Positions 1-11,799 of a stretch of DNA of 64,000 nucleotides are shown here, piece by piece. This stretch comes from Spirodela intermedia (lineage: Eukaryota; Streptophyta; Magnoliopsida; Alismatales; Araceae), in NCBI GenBank assembly GCA_902729315.2, contig LR746266.1:6027259-6091258 (forward strand), given 5' to 3'. Below the pieces are notes generated by a model. It was not told where the DNA came from, searched no databases, and was given only the letters and a program-made list of their open reading frames with translations. The position numbers and the translations under genes are program-made. Positions within the stretch are counted from its first letter, which is position 1. Each line of letters begins with the position of its first letter.

Positions 1-559
1 TGCTGACGCATTGTCGTCGCAATGTCGGAACTTTATTTTCCTACTTTCAACTTAATTTTTGCTTCATTTAATAATAATTTATGTGATTTAAATTTATCAA
101 ATTATATTTCATTCAATTATGATTCTTTTAACTTTTATAGATCTTAATTTGATCAATTAAATTATCTATAATCGCTTACGTAAAAATTGTCGGGTGGAAC
201 TCTATTTTGGCTCGATTCGTGTTTGCCGGGCATTGACGTCATCTTGATGTCCGCACCATTATTTCATTTTTTTTTGTGAATTTTAAATATATTTAATTTT
301 TATTTCTTAGTATAAATTTATAGAAAATAGTATTCTTTGAAGAAAATTCTAAATAATTACCTGATATTATATTACATCCTCATGATTGACTTAGAAAATT
401 ATCACTATTTTTGAAAGTTTTATTAAATTATAATTGATATATTTATTTAGAAATACTTCTAAATATCCAAAAAATAATATTTTTTAGGTTTATAAATTTT
501 AAATTTATGTGATTTACTATACAACGACTAAATCATGTCAGTGAGCCACATGCCCAACA
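1..559 (-). repeat. 3' LTR of the copia element (outer end outside window)
   Basis: On the minus strand the LTR would begin with TGTTGGGCA at 559-551, directly after the polypurine tract AAGTGGGAGAT (570-560). This is the standard PPT/TG junction of copia elements. The stretch is strongly AT-rich and has no open frames. Its outer end and any target-site duplication lie outside the window, and no second LTR is present to measure divergence. Confidence 0.7.
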
Positions 560-639
560 ATCTCCCACTTCAGCTCATGAGGAAGATTGTCTTTATGATT
601 CTCAAGGAGCGTGCATACTGATCAACTATTGACAAATCT

Positions 640-3600
640 CTTGCCTCTCTTTAAGTAAAGTCTTCGTCAATATATCTGTTTCATTATCATCTATGTGAAT
701 CTTCTAATCTGTAATTTTTTTCTTTAATTACATTTCTAATCTAGTGATAATGCACATCAATATGCTTTGATTTCAAATAAAATATGAGATTCTTGCTCAA
801 GTAAATAACATTGACTATCACAAAAGACCACATATTCTTCTTGTGTTAGTCTTAATTCTTGTGAAAATTCCTTCATCCATAGTATTTCCTTACGCATTTC
901 TGTGACAATAATATATTCAACCTCTATAGTTGACAAAGCAACACATTTTTGCAACTTGAACTGCCATGACAAAGCTCTCCCTACAAAAGTAACCACATAG
1001 CTTGAAGTAAACTTCTGTGTCAACATCTCTTGTCATATCAACATCTGTATATCTTGCCAATATAGGGGCACCCTCTCCAAAGCTTAGACAAACTTTATAA
1101 CTCCCTTTAAGATACTGAATATCCACTTCACTGCTGCCTAGTACTTCTTTCTTGAGTTTATAAGAAATCTGCTAGCAACACTCACTGCATATGTGATGTC
1201 TAGTATTGTACATACCATTGCATACATCAAACTCCCAATGGCTGCAGCATAAGGTACTCTTTTCATCTTCTCCTTCTCCTCATCACTTGACGTACTTTGT
1301 TCTACACAAAGTTTAAAGTGATTTGTCAAAGGAGAACCAATAGGTTTTGCATAACTAATACCAAACTTGTACAACACCTTCTCTATATATTTTTCTTGTG
1401 ACAATTAAATCTTCTTGTTCTTTCTATCACGAAAAATCTGCATCCGAAGTATATGCTTTGCTGGTCTCATGTCCTTCATAGCAAATGACTTGTTTAGCTC
1501 TTTCTTCAGCCTATTAATTGTTAACAAATCTTTTCCAAAGATAAGCATATTGTCAACATATAATAAGAGGATCACAAAACTCTTATCAAGCTTCTTGATG
1601 TATGCACAATGGTCTGTAGAAGTACATTTGTATCTATTTTCAGTCAAAAATGAATCAAACTTCTTGTACCACTGTCTTGACGCTTGTTTTAGTCCATACA
1701 AGCTCTTCTTCAATTTGCACACTAGATGCTCTTTTTCTTCCATCTTGAAGCCTTATGGTTGCTCAATGTAAATTTTTTCCTCCAAATCACCATGAAGGAA
1801 TGTCGTCTTTACATCTAATTGCTCAACCTCTAAGTCCATACTAGCAGCCACATTTAGAGCAACACGAATAGAAGATATTTTCACAACATGAGAGAAACTT
1901 TCATCAAAATCAATACCTTGGACTTGATTGAAGCTTTTGACAACCAGTCTGACCTTGTACTTTGGCAATGAAGTATGTTCTTGAGTCTTCATCTTGAAAA
2001 CCCATTTGTTCTTCAATACTTTCTTCCCCTTCAGTAGCTCCACAAGATCATGTCTGATTTTCCTACAGTGCTTCTATTTCTTCATATGCATAGATGCTAA
2101 CTATTCTTTAGTGTGCTCACTTTTTAGTGCCTCTTGGTAACTTTCTGATTCACCTGCATCAGTAAGCATAATATACTCATCTTGTGGATACCTTTGTGAA
2201 GGTTGATGCTGTCCACTAGACCTTCTAAGATAAGGCTCTGCTGGAGGTAACTCTCCTCCTTGCTCCTCTTCTTGTCTCGTAGATAAATCTGCATCATCTT
2301 CAGCCCTTTCTTCTTGCAATTCTCCCCCTCCATCATAGTGCTCATGATGGACGACTTGGCCATAATTTATAAATACTTCTATAGAATTTTTGACCACTGC
2401 AACCTTCTTTATATCTTTGATATTCTGATCTTCAAAGAAGGTTACGTCTCGGCTTTGGAACACCTTTTCCTTCATTGGATCCCATAACATGTAACCAAAC
2501 TTGTCACATGGGTATCTAAGAAAAATGCACTCTTTTGTCTTCCCATCCAATTTGGACCTTTCCATGTCAGGAACATGTGCGAATGCACGACAACCAAACA
2601 CTCAAAGTGTTTCTAGGAAACATCGTTTCCTTTCCACACATTATCTGCAACATTTTCATCTAAAGGCTTACATGGAGATAGGTTAATGAGATCAATAGCT
2701 GTCCTCAATGCCTCATCCCATAACCTTTTAAGTAATTTGGCATGTGAAAGCATACTCCTGATCTTCTCCATAATGGTGTGATTCATCCTCTCTACAACAG
2801 TATTATGTTGAGGAGTGTCTAAGACTGTTATCTCGTGAATAATACCTTGTTGTCTTCAATATTCATCAAATAAATTCATATATTCACCACCATTATCAGA
2901 TCTTATGCATTTCAACTATCTATCAGTCTCCCTTTCTACCTTGACATGGAACTCCTTGAAGACATCAACAACTTGATTTTTAGTCCTCAAAGGATACACT
3001 CAAACTTTCTTGGAATGGTCATAAATGAAAGTGAAAAAATATAATGCACCACGAATGTCATGAATGTCAATAGCACCATCAGTGGTCTTTGTCCTCAACG
3101 GACCACAGATATCTATATAGACTCGCTCCAAAACATGTAGCGTTCTAGGTAAAGGTGGATTAGAAAAAAAAACTATGTTGTTTGCCGACGAAACAATCAA
3201 TGCAAGGGTTCAAACGAATACCTTTGAACTTTGGTAGGACTTTTTTCCTTGAGAGAGCTTACAATCCCTTCTCACTCATATGTCTTAGCCTTTTATGCCG
3301 CAACTCCATACTTATCGTTTTCTGTATATTTATCTGGTCACCACAGCCTGCAACTTGCATTCTGTATTAAGTATTGTACTTCTTTCCAGAAGCTACAATA
3401 AGTGAACCCTTAGTAATCTTCCAGTTGCCTACACCAAACTTGCCGGGAAAGCCATCATCATCAAGCATTTCAACTAAAATTGAATTCAGTCTTAAACCTG
3501 CCACATGTCTCACATTCTTTAGCACCAATTCATAGTCAAGATTAGTCGTGATGTGGACATCACCGATGCTAATGATGTTTGTTGTCCCTTCATTGCCCAT

Positions 3601-3640
3601 CTTGACAACGCCCAAGTTTCCAGCTTGTACTAGACAAATG
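640..3640 (-). pseudogene. copia pol remnant (protease tail, integrase, RT, RNase H)
   Basis: Pieces of the polyprotein are recognisable. The protease/GAG-pre-integrase segment at 3615-3367 has a GDVHITTN block and a WKITKGSLIVA block. Integrase pieces at 3200-2690 include a Cys-x2-Cys finger remnant near 3190 that sits in another frame from the downstream part. A linker at 2601-2101 contains FGCRAFAHVP. RT lies at 2043-1405 and includes KSLYGLKQASRQW. RNase H contains LSTIEVEYI near 950, and the typical ILTK-like end lies near 650. The RT catalytic box reads YVDN at about 1558-1549 where the family has YVDD, so a catalytic Asp is lost. At least five stops or frameshifts separate the pieces. 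It is non-functional. Confidence 0.9.
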
Positions 3641-3717
3641 ACTCCCTCCTGGGTACGGCATGATAAGAGTCTCCTCTCTCTGGTCCCTTAACTTTGTGCG
3701 CGCCAGTTTGACGGGGT

Positions 3718-4016
3718 CAAACGCCATGGCAGGACATCACCTTGGCGAAGTCGCTGATCAGGGTAGGATCCCTCTTCCGGGGGGATCTGTGGGGGCAGCC
3801 GCCATTCTCGGAGAGAGGTACGGATCCGTCAAGAAAGATTAGATCATATGCGAGGACGACCTCACTATTCCGGTAGCCTTCCAGTGGTGGATGACGGAGA
3901 ACTACATTGTGTACGAGGTGAAGGTGATCTCCGGTGGTGCCGACCATATGACGATGATCTCGAACCCGCAAGAGGTCTGCCGGCTTCTCCTGGACATCGC
4001 CCTCACCTACTACTGA
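3718..4016 (+). pseudogene. methylesterase (MES/SABP2-like) C-terminal pseudogene fragment
   Basis: This encodes the last third of an alpha/beta-hydrolase of the plant methylesterase / hydroxynitrile lyase family, which hydrolyses methyl esters of salicylate, jasmonate or auxin. One frame gives DITLAKSLIRVGSLF at about 3726-3770, which matches the family's segment before the catalytic Asp. A second frame gives ERYGSVKKD, an in-frame TAG at 3840-3842, then IICEDDLTIPVAFQWWM, GADHMTMISNPQEVCRLLLDIA and a natural TGA at 4014-4016. The catalytic Asp (in the CEDD block) and His (in ADHM) are readable, but the nucleophile-Ser half is absent. A frameshift near 3780-3805 and the internal TAG break it. 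It directly borders the truncated copia element, which may have removed the 5' part. Confidence 0.8.
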
Positions 4017-4579
4017 TCGATCCACTGCCTGGCAGTCGTAATGTTCAGCTGCCACCGGAGGGATCGTCCGACTCCAAATCCGCAGTGATCTCAAGGTGCG
4101 AATAGAGTTTAGTTTGTCTCGGCAACGCGCAGCATCGATCTGTCTGGTTTGCTTGGATAATATGCCAAGTAAGGGGATGCCAAATAATCTCCCCGGGAAG
4201 AAAATAAGCACAGCAGAAAGCGAATCCATGTCTAGTTAATTTGGGCTGAAAATCTCTCTCCCAGTGGGAAAACTGACTAGAATGATCACATTAGACACTG
4301 AAGATATTTGCTAAAAACACATTGGGTGGCCATCTGCCGTGCAAATTTTGAAGCAATACAAGTTAAAAGATAGAATGATTTTCTCCCCTCATACTAAGCC
4401 TGAGAACAAAGACAATCCGATGCATCCGATGCTTACAAAGGAGATACATTATTGAATTATACCATATCACGAGTAATTTTGAAAGATCATTTGCAGTAGA
4501 TGGTAAAGGATGATAGTAGCCATCCAGCGAAGCCATGCAGGAGCGAGGAGGTCGTAGTCGTAACAGGGGGCGCTGGGCG
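4017..4579. other. intergenic: 3' flank of the oxygenase gene
   Basis: No coding homology was seen. The part nearest 4580 is presumably 3' UTR of the minus-strand oxygenase. No repeats of note. Confidence 0.5.
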
Positions 4580-4868
4580 TCACTGCGTGTTCTTCTTGAA
4601 GTGATGTATCTGGATGTTCTCCGCGGCCAGCTTCCCGAAGTTGCTGTCCTTCCTGGTCTTAAAGAACATGCCCCAGTTGTAGGCCTCGTACTTGCGAGGG
4701 GCGCCATCACTCACTAGTTCCTCCAAGGCCTCGATCATGGTGGACATGTCGGGGTTGAAGAAGAAGGGGATGGAGAACCTCTCCCTCTCCGAGTTCACCG
4801 ACACCCTGTGCTCCGCGCTCTCGTACTTGTCGTTGCTCCACACCTGTCGAGCTTTCGCATGATACAGC

Positions 4869-4922
<54 letters not shown>

Positions 4923-5861
4923 GAGAGAACAGAGACAGACAGAAACAAAGTGAGAGAGGAGGGTCTCGTACCTGAATGATGTCGCCGACATTGATGATGA
5001 GAGAGCCTGGAATAGGCTTCACGCGGACCCACTCGCCGTCGGATCTCCTCTTGACGTCGAGCCCACCCACGTCGTCCTGCGCGAGGACGGTCAAGGCTCC
5101 GGCGTCCTTGTGGCGGCCGACGCCGAGGGCCAGATGAGGAGCAGGGCAGGGAGGGTAGTAGTTGAGCCGGATGAAGGTCGATGGCGACCCGCCTTCGAAG
5201 AATTCGTTCAGCCGCTTCGCCGGCAGGCCCAACGTGAGGGAGATGAGCTCCAGTAGCTTGAAGGCCAGCTCCTCCACCGCCCTACCGTATCTCTGCCCTG
5301 CATCTCTGCAGAGCACGCAGCAAGTATTTCAAGGAAAAAGCCACACCTTAAAGGTTGTAGATCACCAACAGAGTCCTGGATGGAGGACCTCAGCTGGGGA
5401 GGGCACTCCGGCCACTGGTTCCTCCAAATCTCCGACCCTCGGTCTCCTTGATCCTTGGCGGCCAGGACCGTCGCCTCGCCGGGCACCATGAAGTCCAGAA
5501 CCTCTTTCCAGTCCCGGACGTTCTTCGTGTGCTCCCCTTCGTAGTACCCCCAGGGGTTCATGGCGTCCCGCCGCACCTGGGCCTTCTCCTCGGCCGGTAG
5601 CGCGAAGAACTCCCTTGCCGCGAGCTGCAGGCCCTCCAGGAGCTCCAGGGGCACGCCATGGTTCACCACCTGGAGGAAGCCCCAGTCCCTGCAGGCGGCC
5701 TCCACCTGGTCCAGGAGCCCAGGCAGGGCCTGCTGTGCCTCGGCGCTCTCGGCAGCCAACGGGGAGAGGTCGATCAGCGGGATTTCCCCGGCCTCGCCGA
5801 CGGTGGGCTTCGGCCTGTGCTCCGGATCCTGGTAGAAGGCTTCGTCCATCTCCAAACCCAT
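4580..5861 (-). CDS. 2-oxoglutarate/Fe(II)-dependent dioxygenase (At3g19000-like)
   Basis: A soluble oxygenase that uses 2-oxoglutarate, O2 and Fe(II) to hydroxylate or demethylate a small molecule; the substrate is unknown. Exons on the minus strand are 5861-5389, 5305-4972 and 4843-4580, giving 356 aa, the normal length for the DOXC class. The N-terminal DIOX_N domain begins after a short MGLEMDEAFYQDPEHRPK leader, which fixes the start. The jelly-roll core has NYYPPC (206-211), the iron ligands H223, D225 and H281, and the 2-oxoglutarate-binding R291-x-S293. The sequence most resembles the At3g19000/At3g19010 group, often labelled flavonol synthase/flavanone hydroxylase-like. Intron 2 contains a (GA)n tract at about 4871-4930. 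The start codon lies only 156 bp from the stop of the Lines gene upstream on the same strand. Confidence 0.95.
4869..4935. repeat. (GA)n microsatellite in oxygenase intron 2
   Basis: An almost uninterrupted GA run lies inside the 128-bp intron 4844-4971 and makes up about half of it. Confidence 0.95.
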
Positions 5862-6017
5862 GATGCCTTCTCTCTCATTAGCGAGCTGCAACAGCCGATC
5901 CCAAGAGGGGGGGACGATCAAGAGGGCGACCAGGTGTAGTACAACGCACCTGGACTCCTCCGGCGGCTTCACGACAGAAACGAGGACGTGGCAATCACGT
6001 ACCATGCCCCGAGACCG

Positions 6018-9000
6018 TCAACAACCCTCCGCCGAACTGGGCCCAGAATTTGATCGGCCAGAATCGAACGCGAGATGTAAAGCCGTCCTTCGCTCTTCTT
6101 CCTCTTCACAGAGTTGCTGGAATCTGGTGAACCTGCAGCGGAAGAGAGAATATCACGGCCCAGCGGCGAGAATTCGACATAGAACGCCCTGGTCTCACCC
6201 ACTGCGGGACTCGACGTACCTCCGAAGTAGGGCCGTTGGGTTGTAGGGGAAGAGGCCTCTCTGGTGGAGACCCTCTACTGACGTCTTTAGAGAGAGAAGG
6301 CACCCTCTGGCGTCCTGATAGGGTCGCTTTGCCGTCCCACGGCTACTTTCAAGGGCCCCCGAGCCGTTGATGTCGTCGGTGGGAGAGGCAGCCGGCTCGC
6401 TGGAATCACGGGTCTCCATAGACGGCTTCCTTCTCTTGGGATGAACCTGAACAATCTCACTGTGGCACATGGAAAACTCGGAGAAGGCCCCCCAGGATTC
6501 ACACACCAGACGTAAGCACCTGCAGGGCATATGATCTTTTATTCAGCGGCCACGGAAAGCGGGATTCCGAGATCATCTGATCCCTTCTGGGACAAAATGC
6601 ACGGAGAAGGGTACCTCAGAAGATACTGCACGCAGGGAATTCCTGCATCCTTGGAGATAAGATAATCAAGAAGCACGGAGTGATCGTAGTGTATCTGCAG
6701 ATAATTAAAAAGGGGTTAGTGGGGACAAACTTCTGATGATCGTTTTACTGAAAAACAAAGAGTAAAGCAATCATCCTGGCCTTTCCGATCATCATACATA
6801 GCCATGAACCGAGTGATGGTCATGCCTAGAAAGAAAAGGGGGGAAAAACTTCGAAGAGATTGTGTATTGAACAGTTTTCATGTGAGACTCTCACCAGTAG
6901 TAGGAATAGGTGGAGAAGACGAATGGGATTGAATATATTCGAGATGTGACTAACATCTCTTCTCGTCTCCTCGGAATCTTTGCTTCCATGTTTGCCCTGA
7001 CTGGTAGGATTTTGAAAAAAAAGGTGTAAAGATGTTCCTCTAAAGCACCCAAACCACCCCCCCCCCCCCCAAAAAAAAAAAACTTAGTAACTAAATGGGC
7101 GAATTTGCTCACCCTTTTGAAGTTGGGGTTGGAGTATCTAAAAATTGCATAAGCATTTCAAAAAGTAAGTCATCCTGCAGCGTCAAGACCCGCCATTGGG
7201 TTAGATAGAGAGAGCAAACTTAACGAAGGGATGGTGTTCTAGACTATGCCCCAAAGCAACTCTGCAAAGGTTAGGAAAGAGAACAGAAAATATGCAAAAC
7301 TGCCCGAACTTTACAACTGGAAGGATAGTAAAGCAGTAAGAGAAATGAAAGGATACCTCGTCAATGAAAAGCTGTAGGAAAGATAACGAGAATCTGCCAC
7401 ATAATCTTAGGTAAACATGGTCGTCTGAATTCTTCTCCAGGGGGACATGCACCTGAAGCCATGTAGAAAGCTCAGATAGCCCATTAAAGAAGCAGCCCTG
7501 CGGATGTGGTTGTGACTTGTAACCGGATGGGCCATCCTGACAGACTTGCTTACTACAGTGGAATGAGTTGTAGCAGCACTTGACAAAGAGAAATATTGTT
7601 TGCCTCTGTAGGTGTAATGTATTATCTGACATTCCTTGATGAGCAAAACTGGACAGAAATGGAGATCCTTCCATGGACATGCCACAATCATCAAAAACTC
7701 TTGTGATGGGTTTGAGAATAATATCTTTAAAATATTTTTGGAGCAACTGCGCCCAAGATACGAGAGCATAACCATGCCAATGTGTCCAAAAACTAAGCCG
7801 GATCATTAGTGCCTAAAAGATCAGAAAGTTTTAATTTACTTTTTTTTCGTATAAGTTGTAAATGATATGTAAAACAAGGAAAACGTAATATTAACTTAGT
7901 ACAACTGATCGATCAAAGAAATAGTAGTCTGTAAGTTCATAGCAATGTCTGGGACATTTTTTTTATAAACTGCTGCGGCCATCCTATTCCATGGATGCAG
8001 CAATCCAATTTTATTTTGGAATTATTTTGCTAGAAATGGGAAAGTCAAATACGGGTGGGTAATAAGCATGGCAAGAACAAAAAGCTGCTGACTCAAATTT
8101 GAAATGACTACAAGCTTTACCGGTGCAATTTCATATACCCTTAAATATCCTGTGATTTCGAAAACACATAAAAATGAAACAGATGTGGCTATGGCTTAGG
8201 AAACTGTCTCAACTGACCAGAATGGGTTGAAAGGCCCTAAGCGGGTGAACCTACTTTATGTTTAGAAGAATGCACATCCTAACGACGTCAGAGTTGGTTC
8301 CAATCCGGTTCAGAAGATTCTGTGTTCAGAATGAATCGGGTTTATCCTGCTACTACTGACTTATCAACCTTATCCACTACTGAAGGCTTTCAATGTGTAG
8401 TTTTACAAGTTAATAAACTGCAAAGTTCATTAACAATTAATTTAGATAGTTCTGATCCAATACTAAAGCAGTCAAAAAGTTGCATCCATATTTCATGATG
8501 TCACACATGGTTCAGATGTCTAATAACCATTCTCTTAGGAAAGTACCGCAGACAACAGCCTTCTGTGAAAGAGATTTTCTAACAATAGAATATTCTTCTG
8601 TCCAAAAATTATTTGTCCCAAGTAACAAGACACTAGAGTGCACCAAGTTAATCAACTAGAGAAGTGGATGAAAAATGATTCCACAAAACACTAATTATAT
8701 ATAAACCAACGACTAGCACCAGCTGACAGGCGTCAGAGACACCAGCTATTTAAGGCAGAACAAGTCTCTAGTCACTTCATGGAAAATTCTTATAAATATG
8801 ACCTGTTACCATTGCTCTTTATGTTGGAGCATGCCATACTTTACCCATACTCGTAAAAATAAAATGTCCGTAGATACTCACCAAAGATTTGTGCTTGAGA
8901 TACTGAGATATGCATGCATTCGATCTGCGGTAAATGGAGGAACAATAAACCAATAGGTCAGAAACCATAGTAGTGACTTTGACGTACACAGAGGCATCAT

Positions 9001-11462
9001 CCAAGGGGCTAAAGCCAGGTTCCAAGTTAGTTTTCTCCATGAGGGAACACAAGAGCCGAAACATAGCACCTAAAAACAGACCATTTGACTGCAGCATACA
9101 ATGCTCACCATCAACTATGCCTGAAGAGGTCCATGGTGCTCCAGTCTGAGCATCAGGCATGCCATGCAAAAAATCCCAACGAATATCCAATAGAGTGAAA
9201 AGAGCAAAACGCAAGTTTGATTCTGCTAGATCAGCATCTTCATTTTTCAAAGACTTGTGTATGGTTTGTAAAGCTTGCATGAGAGCAGAAGGCATGCCCC
9301 AATTCGATTTTTTCAGTCTTGACTTCAAAACAGCCACAAACTTGGCACCATTGTCAAAACATTCAGCGGGGGTTGGTGCCTCACATTCGTCAGGAGAGTA
9401 TGGCATACATGAGTTTATTGCCACTCCTAAGCCAATCCATAAGAAATGAGAGAACTCTTCCCATTCACTATCCTGAAAAATCCATACCCAAATGAATGAA
9501 ACAAATGGCAAATGACACAATTTGTGAAGGTTAATTGAAAGATCGAAAACCCACGTATTTCCGAAGAAAACCAGAAATAATCACCAATACTTTGCCGGCC
9601 ATATGCTGAACATGTTGACATCTGATTTCCAGGAAAGCTACCTGTCAGAAGGGCATTCATCCATTAGACCGCTATATATCCATGTACAGAAGTAATCAGC
9701 CCCTTATAGAAAACACCAAAACTAGGTTAAATGAAGAATATCAAGAGAAAAGGCTGCTAATCATAAATCACAATGAATAACTATCTTTCAGAAGTCAAAA
9801 GAAGCTTCTGCTGATGACTATTGAAAGGTGCTTCTAGACACCCATATATCGAAGTTTTGGCTTTGAAAACCAAGGAAAACATTATGCATTGTTGTTTTTC
9901 GATAAAGCATGTCTTCATAGGAATTTCACCATGTAAGACTCATACTGTCTATGGCTCAACGATTGGGTCTGTGATAATGAGAAAAAATCATGGCTCATAT
10001 TAATAATTTTTTTCATAGGATAGTTTTATGGTTATAAAAGACAAAAAAAATCAATAATTAAATTTGACAAAGTAATAATATTTTCAGACATGTATTCGTG
10101 GATTCATTTTGCTCCTTCCGTATTCTTTGGCAGTTCCTACTATAAACTTACCAACAAAGATACAACGCTGGCCAAGCAGCTCTGACATTCTATAGGAGGT
10201 CCCATATGCCACGAACAATCACCGCATATGATGGGTTCCAGAGTAACACCCTAAATAAAATAAAACAGTAGCGTTCAAATGATAGGCAATGGCCCCAAGT
10301 AAAACAGAAAAAAAAAACTCCAGTATGTTTCACACTTTACACTACTAAATAAGGAAATAAAAAAATAAAAATAAAAGTCTAGTATGCGATCTCCTGTTGA
10401 GCACGTTGTGTTTTCCTGTCAACAAAAATAATATAAATCTTGGCAACACTCAACAAACTTCGTTACTTCAAAAGGTCATGTTTCAGGAAGGCTGGGTAAA
10501 AAAGAAGACACAAATTTGTTACTTTCTCCTTATCTGTGGACGCATCTCTGATTTCATGAGAAAGAGAAGTCATTAAATTCCATCCAAATTAAACCCAAAC
10601 ATTCCAGGAATATATGAAAGATAGGATCTATATTTGATGAACATATAATCTCTTAACAGTTAATTAACTCAAGCTCATTCTGGGACCTACGAGTAAAATC
10701 TTTCAAAGATAGGCCAACTAAAAGCCTATCAGGCGTACAGCCTATCATTGAACGAACTTTACATTTAATTTTTCTTTACACGATGAATGGTTGCACAGCT
10801 CCACCATGCATATGCTCTTCGCGATTGCAAAAACGTCATCCACAAATAATGACTGAAAGAGACGTACCAGAAAACTTGGGGAACATAACCTTGATACAAG
10901 AAAATATAATCCCTCAGATGCAACTGAGAAGTTATCGAGTCAAACAAGCAAACATATTTCAGATAGCGATGAGTTTCCATGTTCACGCAAAGATCTTGGC
11001 ACCTCTTCTAAAAAATAAAGGAAGTATGTTCTTTCCTTTAATTTTCCCTTAATAACAGTTGGACATCAAATTTGAATGAAAACTAAAAGAAATATAGGAC
11101 CTACCTTCTCCCAATCGCTGTCGCCAGATGTCCACATCTTGACTTCTCTGTAAACCTTCCGAGAGCATAATTACATGGAAATAGAAAGAAAAAAAATGAT
11201 CACTTGTATTTGAAAATTTTCACACCCGCGGAAAATTTTCACACTCGAATTTCAATGCAGGTACCAGCGTGAGGGAGATGAGAACATCCTTCATCTCCAT
11301 AGCCAGAACCAGCGGTGTTGTCGCTGCTTCCTCCCCTGAGGAAGGAAACGAGCGTTCGTCAGACCGTCCAATTGCATCGAGTGCCTCAGCATGCGATCGG
11401 AGAGCGCTTCCGACGAGACGGCAGAGCCGCGAGCAGACAGCCGGCCCGCCGTCCTCAGCCAT
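6018..11462 (-). CDS. protein Lines homologue (LINES_N/LINES_C family)
   Basis: Eleven exons on the minus strand: 11462-11265, 11155-11105, 10250-10152, 9641-9585, 9472-8882, 7812-7357, 7174-7113, 7000-6895, 6694-6615, 6519-6220 and 6132-6018. They give 704 aa with all phases compatible. The family is named after Drosophila lines; the animal homologue is LINS1, and the plant role is unknown. The C-terminal domain is clearest: HYDHSVLLDYLISKDAG in exon 9, CLRLVCESW at the start of exon 10, LFPYNPTALLRR at its end and a short FQQLCEEEEERR tail. The N-terminal part is helical with no catalytic motif. The start MAEDGG is the first ATG that leads into an open frame spliced at a good donor. The intron 7001-7112 holds a C14-A13 homopolymer. 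The introns of 1.07 kb (7813-8881) and 0.85 kb (10251-11104) hold no other gene. Confidence 0.9.
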
Positions 11463-11799
11463 GTTTTCTCGCCGTCTCCAAATCCACCAGATGGTGGGAG
11501 TTTCGTTTAAAACCCTCCGCAAAATTCCCAAACCCATCTTAAGATCTATAATGCTTAAAACACCCGATAGAAATTTATATTTATTTTTCATACACCATAC
11601 TTTCTTACAAACACCGCATCCATCCAATTATCTGGTTCTTTAAGTAATTGACTATTTTTGGAAGTGAAATGTAAGTAATAAAAAATTTGTGGACCTCACT
11701 GCAAAAGTAAACTATATCATTCTTCGGCGGCATACGCGATTTCAGATGAGCCCGTTGCCGCTGAACTCGCAATGGTGAGACGCTCTCTCCGTCGTTCTC
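11463..11799. promoter_or_regulatory. bidirectional intergenic promoter between Lines and the PPR gene
   Basis: The two start codons point away from each other and are 337 bp apart, so both promoters and 5' UTRs must share this stretch. No convincing TATA box was found at a fixed distance from either start. The arrangement is seen directly; shared regulation is inferred. Confidence 0.6.

Larger units (their letters stand above)
1..3650 (-). mobile_element. Ty1/copia LTR retrotransposon, 5'-truncated and decayed
   Basis: Read on the minus strand, this block carries the copia order of domains: protease tail and GAG-pre-integrase (about 3640-3367), integrase (about 3200-2690), reverse transcriptase (2043-1405) and RNase H (1404 to about 640). 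These are followed by a polypurine tract at 570-560 and a 3' LTR that runs off the window's left edge. No gag, primer-binding site or 5' LTR is visible; pol homology stops near 3650, where methylesterase pseudogene sequence soon follows. Stops and frameshifts separate the pol pieces, so the copy cannot make a polyprotein. The domain order (integrase before RT) identifies copia rather than gypsy. The exact breakpoint at the right side is uncertain by a few tens of bases. Confidence 0.93.

Noticed and set aside
4795-5316. Longer oxygenase frame running through intron 2
   Set aside because: The extra residues are poly-Ser/Leu from the microsatellite; splicing at 4971/4844 restores the conserved VWSNDKYESAEHR block.
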